Assembly (NCBI GenBank): GCA_002081555.1
Contig: KV921141.1
Coordinates: 1-27,784 of the forward strand
Origin: Protostelium mycophagum
Taxonomy: Eukaryota > Evosea > Variosea > Protosteliida > Protosteliaceae
DNA length: 27,784 nucleotides
Direction: 5' to 3'
In this document: one piece after another, positions 1-9,537 of the stretch
How the letters are laid out: each line of letters starts with the position of its first letter
How positions within the stretch are numbered: the first letter of the stretch is position 1
Notes under the pieces: model-generated
Seen by the model: only the letters and a program-made list of their open reading frames with translations
Told to the model about the DNA's origin: nothing
The model's database searches: none
Translations under genes and position numbers: made by a program

Positions 1-160
1 GTATCATCTTTCTTATCAATTTTACGAGAGGATCATGACCTCATTTTGTGTTCCATGTCCACATCACTCCACAAGAGAAAAACCTTCACAGCAAAAACAT
101 CTAAAACATTGTTTAGACGTGATGATCTGATCTTGATGGACACGACCTCACCCTCTTTAG
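1..160. other. Left edge, probably intron of the Cyc8-like gene
   Basis: No reading frame here joins convincingly to the TPR exon that begins near 161. The stretch ends in a pyrimidine-rich run and TTTAG, as a 3' splice site does, so it is most simply an intron whose 5' end lies at or beyond the window edge. An alternative acceptor is the AG at 169-170, which would start the exon at 171. Confidence 0.4.
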
Positions 161-3153
161 TTTTCACAAGCAAAGGAGGCATATGAAAGAGTACTCAAAG
201 AGACACCGAATCATGCCAAATCACTACAGCAGCTTGGATGGCTTTATCACTCACAATCTAATCAAGACGTAGCCATCAGCTATTTATTGCGCTCTTTAGA
301 CGCTGATGCCACTGACGGACAGACGTGGTACCTGCTGGGAAGGTATGCATATGTTTATGGATGTTATTGTTTATTCATTTGTTTGGTAAAAAGATGTGAT
401 ATTATGGTGTTTTTTGTGCATATTTTTATCCGCGGAAAAGCCTCGTTGTATCGTAATGTCTTGTTGGTCTTAGCGTGGCATCTGCGGTGAGCCACGGAGC
501 TTTTGCCGTGACTTACATCAAGATAAATGATCGGGCTAGCTACACAGAGGATTTTTATGGCTTATTCTTCAATTTGCACATAAAAATATCACAAGGGATT
601 TTCACAAAATTTCACCATATTGTTCAATTTGCACATAAAAATATCACAAAGGATTTTCACAAAATTTCACCATCTACAACGACTCTCACACCGAACAGAT
701 GCTACATGGGACAGCAGCAGTACAGAAAAGCTTATGACGCCTACCAACAGGCAGTCTATAGAGAAGGCAGGAGATAAATGATCGGGCTAGCTACACAGAG
801 GATTTTTATTGTTCAATTTGCACATAAAAATATCACAAAGGATTTTCACAAAATTTCACCATCTACAACGACTCTCACACCGAACAGATGCTACATGGGA
901 CAGCAGCAGTACAGAAAAGCTTATGACGCCTACCAACAGGCAGTCTATAGAGAAGGCAGGAACCCCACCTTCTGGTGCTCCATAGGTGTCCTCTACTACC
1001 AGATCAATCAGTACAGAGACGCCCTCGACGCTTACTCCAGGGCTATACGTCTTAATCCTTATCTCTCAGAGGTGATTTTGTCGCTTTTTCGGTGTAATCT
1101 TGATGTCTTTTTGTCTTCATGTCTATTTCGAATGAAAATTCATCGAAATTCAAACAAAAAGAAAATAAATTTAAGGAATTTAATTTAAAAAGGACAAGAA
1201 AAACCAAGAAAACCACAAGAAAATGCAAAAAAAGAAGAAAAATGACAGGAATAGGTGTGGTACGACTTGGGAACGCTTTACGAATCATGTAACCAAATCA
1301 CGGATTCTCTTGACGCCTACGAGAGGGCCGCAAAACTAGATCCGAACAACAAGCACATACAGCAGAGACTTATGGCCTTGAGAGAGGCTGAACACAAGGG
1401 AGAAGTCGGCGAGAAGTCAGACAGACACGACAAGACCCCCATGACTATGGTGAGTTTTCATCTACAACGAGTCATTATTATTCTCAAGTCTCAAGACAAA
1501 ATATCATTAGAACATTTTTTTAATTTCTAGAAAATGATCATTTTAATCTTCATATTGATATTTTCAGGAACCACGCGCTGCTCACCACTCCGTCGGCCCT
1601 GACAACAACCGCATGGAGCCAGGAAATCCCTCCATGGTGGTACCAGATCTTGTAGATCTCTCAGAAGACAAGATGAGCAACAGAAATCTGCCACATCTTC
1701 CCAAAGTCAAGGAAGGCAACTTACCACAGCCTTCAAGGTCTTTTTCACTTTTTTTATTTTTGCAAATCATTTTTCATTTGGAAAAATATCACAAAAAAAC
1801 AAAAAAAAGTATAAGAAAGTGTAAAAAGTACGAAAAAGTACAGAAAAACTGACAAAGTCAAGGGATGGACACAAAGAGATGCAGCCATTACAGATGCGAT
1901 GGGGAAAGGAGTCCGATGCTCACCACATGGACTCTCACAACCACAACAATCACAATAATCACAACAATCACAACAACATTCACAACAATAATCACTCTGA
2001 TGACATGCATCTCGATGATGTTAGAGGTAGAAAGAACAGCAATCACAAGAAGGATGATGAAGACAACTTTGGAAGGATGCAGATGGGCTCATCTACCCCG
2101 CTTTTCGACAACATCAGGACATACGTGACGTCAGCACCCGAGGGGTGAGAAATTTCTTTGAAAGTTCGATTTCATGGAGAATCACAATGTCTCCGCATTT
2201 CGTAAAGATAGCGATAGTCCAAATCGGTACTGAGAATTCCCAGCGGGTTAAGAATGGACGGATTACCATTGAATAACCTGCCAAGGATGGAGACTTCAGA
2301 GAGAAGACCTGAAGAAGGTAAGCATTAAGACGTCTTTTTGTTTGTCTATGTCGACAGCGCGTTAGTTACCGCGAAGGGCGTTTAGATGTGGTTTGAGTTG
2401 TAGATGGCTGTCTGAATAGTTATAGTGCCAGCACCGAGCAACAACCAGACAATGGGAATGAGAAACTTGGTGAATGACATGCCATATAAGGTCCGAGTCG
2501 TTTCTTGCACTCAGACATGTCCTTCTCTAAGATATCAAGATATTTTGTGTTTGCGGCCGGACCAAAAACCCAAAAACACTCTAAAAATAGCAGAATTGCA
2601 TCTTGTTGGCAAAGTCACACAATCACAGATTTTAAAACATTGAAGCTGTCCACTACAAAAATAACAAATTCACACATAAAAGGAGCCCGAGAGAAGAGAA
2701 GAGAGAAGAGAAGAGAGAAGAGAAGAAAAACCTCAAGAAAAGGAGAGAAAAACAGAAGAAAAAGACAAAAATACAGAAGAAAAAGAGAAGAAAACAGAAG
2801 AAAAAGAGAAAATTACAGAAGAAAAAGAAAAAAAGAAGGAAGAGGAGCCCCAAAGTGAAGAAAAGAAAGAGGAGAGCCACAAGAGACCTGAAGAAGAGGA
2901 CAGAAGGGACGACGAAGAGAACACCAGAAAAAAACAGAAGATAGAGGAGGCCCCAGTCGAAGCAGCTGCGGCTGCACCTGCTGCTGTAGAACCTTCCATG
3001 GACAAGCCTGCAGATGTGGCCGAGACCAACGTAGAGAAGCCTGTTGAAAAAGAAATGGCAGCTGAAGAGGCGCCTGAAAAAACGGAGGAGAAAGCTGAGG
3101 AGGCTGCACCTCCTGCAGAGCCCGCTTCAGAAGACAAAACACAAGATGAATAG
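161..3153 (+). CDS. trfA: Cyc8/Ssn6 (TrfA)-like TPR transcriptional co-repressor, 5' partial
   Basis: Exons read as 161-342, 888-1071, 1255-1449, 1568-1737, 1863-2144, 2244-2317, 2426-2469 and 2683-3153 (TAG); all join in phase at GT-AG sites. The first three encode back-to-back TPR units (for example AISYLLRSLDADA, then KAYDAYQQAVYREGRNPTFW, then DALDAYSRAIRLNPYLSEVW and DSLDAYERAAKLDPNN), the pattern of the C-terminal TPRs of yeast Cyc8/Ssn6, human UTX/UTY and Dictyostelium TrfA. In that family the TPRs bind Tup1 and DNA-bound repressors in the nucleus. After the TPRs comes a His/Asn-rich stretch (about 1930-2000), then a Lys/Glu-rich tail ending in Ala/Pro/Glu-rich sequence, typical low complexity for amoebozoan nuclear proteins. 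The N-terminal TPRs lie outside the window. The intron 343-887 carries a duplicated copy of the second exon (see repeats). Confidence 0.85.
568..673 (+). repeat. 51-bp direct repeat inside copy A
   Basis: Bases 568-618 and 623-673 are the same 51-mer (starting TTCAATTTGCACATAAAAAT) with one G/A difference. Copy B has only one such unit, so either A gained or B lost one by slippage or unequal exchange. Confidence 0.85.
699..771 (+). pseudogene. Dead duplicate of a TPR exon
   Basis: These 73 bases repeat exactly the start of the functional exon at 888-960, including its acceptor. At the duplication joint the frame runs straight into AGA TAA, and there is no GT donor at the joint. If spliced in, it would truncate the co-repressor within the TPR array. 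A working mRNA has to skip it, treating 343-887 as one intron of 545 nt. Confidence 0.75.
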
Positions 3154-3265
3154 AGATCTGAGAAGTTATTTGTATTCTGTTCAATTTTACATGCAATCAT
3201 CTGTTTCCGTGGATACTGTGATGATTCAGATGATATTATGGACGATGAAAAGAATTTAAAGACAC

Positions 3266-4096
3266 TCACACGCAGGATTCGTAGGTCGGAATCATATACT
3301 TGATGTTGATGAAGGCATCGTCTCCACCATTTGTCTCGAGTATCTCTAATGTCTGTTGTATGAGATCGCCAATGTTCTCCTGCTTTCGTTGGCTGTAGTC
3401 GATCTGATCTCCAATGTTGTGATTTTTGCTCTTAAACAGATTAAACATGGGTAGTATCTGTCTGTAATATGGGACCAATGCCTCTCCGATCATCTCTGCA
3501 GAGAGAACCAGTTGTTGAATGATGTGAAGAGTCGTGCAGATGATGTCTGGGTCTCGAGTGTTGAGTGCCACTGTCTCGAGTTACATCATGAACATGAAAG
3601 ATTACACCCACTCTTAATTGGCAAAATGAGCTGAGGTATGACCGGGAGGATCTTAGAGCCTCCTTTGGCCAAGAGATCCTTGATGCCCTCGCGTGCCAAA
3701 AATTTATGGGGATCTTTAGACTCGCGAAGCCCTTCGAAAAAGATGGGAAGATAATGATGATAGTCCAATTTGTCGATCTCTACTTTCCACAAGACTTTGT
3801 TTCCTGTGGCTCTGTGCTCGACAGATACCGGCATGTCTCCTCGCTCATAGAACTTGGCGAAATTTGTCGATTCTGGTTCTCTCTTTTGAAATGCACCCGC
3901 AACTGGTGGCTTGGGTGGTGCTTCAGCCTGATGACACGGTCAGAATAGACGTGGAGGTGTTTCGTCTGACCTTCTTTGTGGTTGTAGGTGATGCTGCAGC
4001 CTTGCGCGCGACGCTTGGAGATGATGTCTTTGGCGAGATCGCCGTTTTGGTGGTTTCTGATTTTCTCACGTTAATAGGAGATTTTGTCGAACTCAT
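3266..4096 (-). CDS. pacrg: PACRG, parkin co-regulated gene protein (ciliary axoneme)
   Basis: Three exons on the minus strand: 4096-3971, 3927-3606 and 3570-3266 (TGA), with introns of 43 and 35 nt; 250 residues, the family size. The conserved core is easy to read: [20 protein letters not shown], then [68 protein letters not shown], and the typical end [16 protein letters not shown]. The N-terminal 45 residues are Ser/Thr/Lys-rich and not conserved. PACRG is an inner-junction protein that bridges A and B tubules of axonemal doublets, so its presence implies a flagellated stage. The gene converges with the co-repressor gene (112 bp between stops) and diverges from the carrier gene (151 bp between starts). 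Confidence 0.95.
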
Positions 4097-4247
4097 GTTA
4101 TCGAGGCTTTTGGAATGAGGTGCTTCATGTGCAGGTCTAAATATAGTTTAATTTCAACTTGAAACACTACAACTGCGGATTTCTGCGGGTTCGGATAAAT
4201 AGAGATGAATTTCCCCGTTCCTCCAGATTCATCGAGGGAGGAGCGAC
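4097..4247. promoter_or_regulatory. Shared divergent promoter region, PACRG / carrier
   Basis: 151 bp separate the two start codons, so both 5' UTRs and promoters must fit here. No TATA box is clear. The 13-mer ACTGCGGATTTCT at 4172-4184 recurs at 4858-4870 inside the carrier's long intron. Confidence 0.4.
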
Positions 4248-6352
4248 ATGGTGCAACCGACTAAAGCGAATCTGACTCCTCTTGGAGTTGCCATTGCAGG
4301 CGCTTTTGGCGCCATGACCGCTAACTTCATCGTGCATCCTCTTGATGTTGTCAAAACAAGATTGCAAGTGCAACAAGAAGACGAAGGCCAGGAACAGAAG
4401 ATGGTAAGTGACATTGACACCGCAACATTTTAATTGCTGGAAGACACCCAGTACAAAATATAAGGGAACAATTGATGCGTTTCAAAAGGTAAAGAGATGG
4501 ATGTGAACGTGTCATTGATCAGAACAGATATGGAGGAGGGAGGGACCTTTAGGATTATATGCTGGACTTGTCGCGAATCTTCTCGGAGTTGCCAGTACAA
4601 ACTTTGCATATTTCTATTTTCATACACTTGTGAGAAAGACATACATCGCAAGGTATGAGATCAATTTAGTTTCATAATCTGAATGCGCTCTCAGATTTGC
4701 CCGCAAGGATGCATCTGGCAAGGTCAAATTTTTCTTCTTTTATTTAAAATATCAATGCTCTTGTAAAATAGTAACAAATCATGAGATTTGTTACAGAGAA
4801 AAAACTATTGTACCTTTGTGGCGTTGTAGATACATAATCCAGATTCTTTGAATAACGACTGCGGATTTCTTTTAAAATAAATTCAAAAGTCCTGAACATG
4901 TCAAATTGGCAGTGAGTTGCTGTGGTTGCATACTCTTTAAACAATTTTGTGTCCCTTCAACACCAATATTTCTATTTGTGTCGTGGCCAAGCACACAGAT
5001 GATGCGGCAGCCGCGGTGCAGATCTGTAGCTCTATTTCAGCCTTGCTGCTCATGCTCACAAAGCACCTCTCCAGTGAAGTTTTGGCTCTGCCGCAACAGA
5101 TGTATTTTTATCAACTTTTATTCGTGTTTTGTGCATTTTTGGTGGTTTGCGTCACCGGCCAGCGCAAAGATAAAAAATACACTCTGAAACCACGTCGATT
5201 TTCCAACTTGTACTATTCTACATCTAAAAACTCATCTTCTGTAGGTGCAGATCGGAACCTTGATGGAGCTGCTCCTCGGCACCATCGCCGGCGCACTCGG
5301 GCAGATCTTCACTATCCCCGTGTCTGTGGTGGCGACACGTCAGCAGACGGCGAATACACAGGAAGAGAGAAGCAAGAGCTTGGTACAAGTGGCTAAGGAC
5401 GTTGTAGATGTAGGTGACATCTCATGATGTCGCATGATGGATCAGGATGTGTTTGTGTTTTGTTTTTCAAGCCATGAACGACCAAAGATGTGCAAGAGAA
5501 ACAATAAGACTGGCAAAATGCAACTTGCGGCGGAGTCGCAAAACAAAGACAAGTCCGATTTAGACTTGGTAAGATGTCACAACTGATATCATGACAGGAA
5601 GACGGAGTCACTGGTCTTTGGAGGGGATTAAAAGCATCTTTAATATTGACTGTAAACCCAGCCATCACATACGGCACTTTTGAACGTCTGAAGAATCTGC
5701 TTCTGGCCGAAGGGTGAGCCTCCTTTTTACCATTTTTCGTCGATATTTCTCCATGTCGACATCATAAAACGTCGACAACAATCTATTTGTCGACAATCAT
5801 ATACTTATTGGTCGACAGAAAAGTGACCCCCATGGGATCCTTCACGGTGGGAGCGCTGTGCAAGACAATCGCGACTGTGGTGACATATCCTTATATCATG
5901 GCCAAAGTACGTCTACAAGCCTCTAGACAAGATTCTGTGGACAGACAAGATGGTATATTGAACATCTTACGCCATATCTTCAATAAGGATGGATTCTTCG
6001 GGTTATATAAGGTGAGATATATAATAAAGTATTTTTGTGGATTTTCAACAAGTGTTGGTTGCGTTCTGCAAGTTTGTGCACAAACCACCATCTGTGACTT
6101 TAACAATGTACCAAAATGATTTTTTTGAATTGCGGCTTTGCCGTGCATATTTCAATCTGCAACAACCAACAAAACATACTTTGACATAATCTAACAACTC
6201 CACAGGGTATGCAAGCACAGATCACAAAAGCGGTGCTCTGCCAGGCACTCTTGTTCGTCATGAAAGATATATTCGAAAGAAAGACTATCCTTGCACTCGC
6301 CATCGTCTCCAGATTGTTGGGCAACATCGAGATCGCCGGCGTGAAGGCATAA
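4248..6352 (+). CDS. Mitochondrial carrier family, peroxisomal adenine nucleotide transporter type (PMP34/ANT1/PXN)
   Basis: Eight exons: 4248-4403, 4444-4488, 4528-4652, 4695-4722, 5245-5409, 5598-5713, 5819-6011 and 6206-6352 (TAA); 324 residues, normal for SLC25 carriers. Three repeats are visible. Repeat 1 has HPLDVVKTRLQ. Repeat 2 has IPVSVVATRQQ, where the usual acidic residue after Pro is lost. Repeat 3 has YPYIMAKVRLQ. Loss of the charged motif in repeat 2, the loop GLWRGLKASLIL, and the end GLYKGMQAQITKAVLCQALL match peroxisomal ATP/AMP(CoA) carriers such as human SLC25A17, yeast Ant1 and plant PXN, which feed ATP or cofactors to beta-oxidation. Peroxisomal location is inferred from family. 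The fourth exon is only 28 nt. An AATAAA (6352-6357) overlaps the stop. Confidence 0.85.
4723..5244 (+). other. 522-nt intron of the carrier gene
   Basis: About ten times the usual intron length here. It holds a degenerate copy of the palindromic element (TTGGCTCTGCCGCAA, 5092-5106) and a GC-rich self-complementary patch around 5005 (GCGGCAGCCGC). A 149-codon open frame crosses it into the next exon in the wrong frame, and I do not count it as coding. No small RNA motif was convincing. Confidence 0.5.
5525..5541. repeat. Intron palindrome, TTGCG...CGCAA
   Basis: TTGCGGCGGAGTCGCAA in the 188-nt intron 5410-5597 of the carrier. One change from the perfect palindrome form; read on the minus strand the loop is TCC. 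Confidence 0.7.
5755..5816. repeat. Four GTCGAC palindromes in one short intron
   Basis: GTCGAC occurs at 5755-5760, 5771-5776, 5789-5794 and 5811-5816, three followed by A, all within the 105-nt intron 5714-5818. The last one supplies the 3' splice site (GTCGACAG). Confidence 0.8.
6130..6146. repeat. Intron palindrome, TTGCGGC-TTT-GCCGTGC
   Basis: Lies in the 194-nt intron 6012-6205 of the carrier. Five-base arms around a TTT loop, with one G-T mismatch in the stem. Confidence 0.75.
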
Positions 6353-6892
6353 ATAAATGTGAAATTACATCATTCTCAGCTTTTTTACCACCAACGAACT
6401 TCTTCTGATACAGCTATTCTTTACCTGCGATGATGACTTGTCCTGATGACACACTGTTGTGGCAGTGTGAGATGCTTTGCGATTCAGAAAAGAAGTGGAG
6501 TCAAGGGTGCCACCCACGGAAAATAAAATTTGACTCTGCCAACCGAAATTTCCGTGATGTAAATAGTGTCTTCAGAACCTCACTTCTATAGCATCTTTCC
6601 GACATCCAGTTCGTTTCCCCCAATTCCACAGCACTAAACAGCCCACCACGAGCCTCTAACCGCAGTCACTGGAGAAGCTTGCCTTCTTAGTGACCTTTGC
6701 TATGAATTCGCCCTCATTTGCGTGATTATAATAATAAATGAAATCATTTTTCTGCCAAAATTCAAAGGTTTGAAGCGCTTCAAGTCGGCAGATAGATATG
6801 CTGTCAGATGCCGACAACCAACCCACCACCCTTTCTTTCACAAATCTCACAACACCAGCACGACGAGCACGAACGACGAACACGACGCAGAC
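6353..6892. other. Intergenic, no gene seen
   Basis: 540 bp between the carrier stop and the next plausible start. An open frame on the plus strand runs from 6722 into the following small gene, but its first 57 residues look like translated UTR. The minus-strand frame over 6656-6958 is a shadow. Nothing else is supported. Confidence 0.5.
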
Positions 6893-7075
6893 ATGGACAG
6901 ATACAGAAGCAGATCCCTTCGCACTAGCGACAGAATGAGACAGTCCATGGAGTACCACTCACGACGATCATCATCGGTGACACCCATAGCATCGCCCACC
7001 ATAAAGGAGGAGGATCCTTTCCATCTCAAGATCAGTTCAACACCTTCCTCCCAACTCTCTAAAATCGCTTGGTGA
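6893..7075 (+). CDS. Small Ser/Arg-rich protein, unknown
   Basis: A 60-residue frame, ATG at 6893 and TGA at 7073-7075, without introns. I do not recognise it. It starts MDRYRSRSLRTSDRMRQSM, is rich in Ser, Arg and Thr, and has SP/TP sites (TPIASPT) as in phosphorylated disordered proteins. The same frame is open upstream to 6722; I preferred the internal ATG because the upstream part (MIIIINEIIF...) has no protein-like pattern and AT-rich codons. It could also be a chance frame in the leader of the next gene. Confidence 0.35.
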   Translation: MDRYRSRSLRTSDRMRQSMEYHSRRSSSVTPIASPTIKEEDPFHLKISSTPSSQLSKIAW

Positions 7076-7210
7076 TCTCCTCTCCTGGATTTAGACACTC
7101 GACCTCTTTAGAAGTGCATCATGAGGACCGAATCACCGGATCGTTTGTAAATAGAAGGGTTGTAGATGTGTGCATCTTCTTCGCAATTCCATTCTCATTT
7201 TTACCATCTG

Positions 7211-7435
7211 ATGTCAAAAGAACAACCGTGCCACAACTGCAAAGAATTCCAAAGTTGTTGGTTGCCGAGGTTTCGGTATTATCAGTGCATCAAGAGGGAT
7301 CTTTCCTCACAAGGAGGCAATGTCCCGATGGCGGCATCTGAGCGCGCAGCTGGAGAGACTGTGTTCCCTGGCTGTGTTGATGAATACAACGCGTACGAGA
7401 AATGCAAAGTGGGTGATCAGACTCGATTTAGCTGA
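7211..7435 (+). CDS. Small twin-CX9C (CHCH-like) protein
   Basis: A 74-residue, single-exon frame with ATG at 7211 and TGA at 7433-7435. Two CX9C motifs are exact: C-WLPRFRYYQ-C and C-VDEYNAYEK-C, preceded by an extra CHNC. Twin CX9C proteins fold into a helix hairpin held by two disulfides and are imported into the mitochondrial intermembrane space by Mia40, serving as respiratory complex subunits or assembly factors. The spacer between the pairs (about 32 residues) is long for the family, and I cannot name the member. The 260 bp downstream to the phosphatase stop hold nothing I recognise. Confidence 0.5.
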   Translation: MSKEQPCHNCKEFQSCWLPRFRYYQCIKRDLSSQGGNVPMAASERAAGETVFPGCVDEYNAYEKCKVGDQTRFS

Positions 7436-7695
7436 AGAATGCAGATTGAGTTGAGATCCATGTGATGATCAAAACAACAACAAATCTCATTTTGCTGTAA
7501 CAACTTCAAAGAGAAGCCACGACATGCAGCCTTTCAGGATTGTTAATAATCATCTTTTCAATCTATTGATTCATGCTTTTTGTTAAAACCAGATGTGATG
7601 GTGTTGCATCATCATATCACAAAATCAGTCTGAACATTGTCTTTGTGAAAATACATCGCGACAGATAACACGTGTCTGCATTTATTGTAAAGACA

Positions 7696-9463
7696 TCACT
7701 TCAGAGCCCAAGTACTTCCCATGTCAATCTTCCTCTCTTTCAGCTGTGCCAAAGCTCTTGGAAGTATTCTTGCTGCTGCATCGCGGTGTGTCTGGTTCCA
7801 ACTACATTTGGGTCTGTTTTTTTTTATCTGTGAAATTCAGAAATTCGGAATTTTCGTAATATTATTATTTTCTTCACATTTTTCAGAAATTTTACACGAA
7901 AATTTTTGGTGTTTTCGTGCGTATTTTTGGTGTTTTTTGTGCGATTTTTGGTGTTTTTGTGCGTATTTTTGGTGTTTTTCAGCACAAAAAACGCAAACAC
8001 GAAGAAAAACCACCCGAAAATATGCAAGAAAAAAAAGTAAAATGGGCTTGCAAGTGAAAGTATTTCATTACAATTATTTCAGCGGCAGAGCCGCAGCACA
8101 AAGCCCAAAAACTCAAAGAACGTGTCAACACATCAGTGTGCCACATCTTGATTCTATTTTTAGATCACAGAGACTCACCTTAGTCATCGCGTCGGGCATA
8201 TCCGATGCTACACCTTTCATGACCATCAACATGCCCAAGAATAAAGTACTGCGCCCGTGTCCCGCAGCGCAATGTATATAAATGCCCCCCTATGACTTGT
8301 CACAAACCGTCTCATTCGTCATTACCGCGAAGCGCTCGTGATCTTAACGCGGTTTGCATATGAGTTGAAAGATTCCGGGAATATTCGTCGAAAATTCTGT
8401 GAAAATTACCTTTTGTAGATCCCACTGATACGCGTACAATAATTTTTCCAGCGCATAATCGTCATCTTTACAGAAAGAGGAGTCGAGAGCTGGCAGGCAT
8501 ACGTAACTCTTATTTCGGATCAATGCGTCCACCTGTCATTTTATCAGAAGATTTTGGAAATTTTATTTTTATTTTTTGATAAGTTTTTTTGGATTTCAAA
8601 ATTTTAAAAAGGTGAAAGATAATGAATTATTATTTCCAAAAAAGGTTTTTATTTTAGAAAAAATGGCGAATGATCCCGAAAAATAAACTCAAAATTTAAA
8701 ATTCGATAAACTTTTGATCAAGTCCCACAAAAAATCACCTCCACAAATTCACAAGTGATATCTACAATCAGACCAACATGTGGCGGGAAAGGCGCGTTCC
8801 TGGAATCAATCTGACGTCTGGTGTCCACCTTCCTGGGTGATATATAAATACCATATAAATCATGTGAAATTCCGCAGAAAACTCCCAGAAAACTCACTTC
8901 TGGCCGCCCACATCTTCCTCAAGCTTGACTTGGAAGCCAAATAAAAATGGGAATCTGTACATCTTCAGACATGATCAGAGCAGTCGAGAAGGATGTCTTC
9001 ACAAAATGATCTGACCTGCCGACGTAAACACCTTGGCAGACTTCTGTCCATACAGGTTCATCTTTGTGTATGTGTGCTCTTAATGACCACACTACCCACA
9101 GCTGCAACATTCAATAAAACAGATGGGTGAACGAAACTTTCTTATTTTCAAATACATGAATGAAGCATATTATCGATAATAAATTAAATTATAGTCACCT
9201 CGACATACAAGGGAGCCATCAAGACAAGATTCCACAACGGGATCTTGCCTGTCTTTGGATTCTTAGCGGTAACCCTTGGATCGTCAAGAAGGTAAGCCGC
9301 ACCGAAGGCCACGTGAGATAGACACGGCCATAAAAACTACTTTCATCAAATTCTGGTAAATCATCATTTATCAACGACTCACCCCTAAAGAGAACCTTTT
9401 TGCTAATAAACCGTAGCCGAGAGCTAATCCTAAATAAATAGGAGCCAGATATCTCTGCTTCAT
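7696..9463 (-). CDS. Membrane-anchored dual-specificity protein phosphatase (YnbD/plant DSP-like)
   Basis: Eight exons on the minus strand: 9463-9383, 9336-9199, 9101-9016, 8954-8898, 8832-8739, 8532-8410, 8289-8179 and 7827-7696 (TGA), all in phase; 273 residues. The first about 75 residues hold hydrophobic segments (YLAPIYLGLALGYGLL, LSHVAFGAAYLL, IPLWNLVLMAPLYV), so it is probably membrane-bound. The phosphatase domain follows: GVYVGR, then VGLIVDITCEF with the general-acid region after it (VCLPALDSS), the signature loop HCAAGHGRS (catalytic Cys, Arg), and a C-terminal IKKNRPKCSWNQTH like the last helix of these enzymes. Substrate is unknown. This layout, membrane segments then DSP, resembles bacterial YnbD and plant homologues. 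The 351-nt intron 7828-8178 carries a tandem repeat and a palindrome. Confidence 0.85.
7903..7983. repeat. 21-nt tandem repeat, about 3.8 copies
   Basis: Units begin TTTTTGGTGTTTT and end GTGCGTA or GTGCGA (7903, 7924, 7945, 7966). They lie inside an intron and differ by a few bases each. Confidence 0.8.
8092..8104. repeat. Intron palindrome, GCGGC-AGA-GCCGC
   Basis: Perfect 5-bp arms in the intron 7828-8178. On the sense (minus) strand the loop reads TCT. Confidence 0.75.
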
Positions 9464-9537
9464 CTTTGTATCGTGTATTCGTGGATCGAAGTTGTGCGAA
9501 AAAATAGATTCACAGATCTGATTTCGAAGGATAGATC
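9464..9537. promoter_or_regulatory. Very short divergent promoter, phosphatase / coiled-coil gene
   Basis: Only 74 bp lie between the two ATGs, which are supported by clean multi-exon frames on both sides. Both promoters and leaders must overlap. No TATA-like box stands out. Confidence 0.4.

Larger units (their letters stand above)
521..960 (+). repeat. Tandem direct duplication of intron plus exon start
   Basis: Copy A (521-771) and copy B (772-960) abut with no spacer and are identical over the shared sequence, apart from 62 extra bases in A (559-620). Each holds intron sequence, a 3' splice site (...CCGAACAG) and the first 73 bases of the second TPR exon. Only copy B continues into the rest of the exon. 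Near identity over third-codon positions and intron bases means the duplication is recent, or is an assembly artefact. Confidence 0.9.
7828..8178 (-). other. 351-nt intron of the phosphatase gene
   Basis: Holds the 21-nt tandem repeat (7903-7983), a partly complementary A-rich stretch just after it (about 7984-8015, so a large hairpin is possible), and a perfect copy of the palindromic element (8092-8104). Confidence 0.6.

Noticed and set aside
2505-2880. Lys/Arg-rich frames on both strands over the co-repressor's charged tail
   Set aside because: They are shadows of the GAA/AAG-rich exon 2683-3153 in other frames; only one frame joins the neighbouring exons and reaches the Ala/Pro/Glu end.
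4947-5396. 149-codon plus-strand open frame inside and after the long carrier intron
   Set aside because: It overlaps the carrier exon 5245-5409 in the wrong frame, has no protein-like pattern, and the carrier frame is strongly supported.
6425-6490. Possible box C/D snoRNA (ATGATGA and CTGA motifs)
   Set aside because: The spacing of the boxes is wrong and there is no terminal stem around them.
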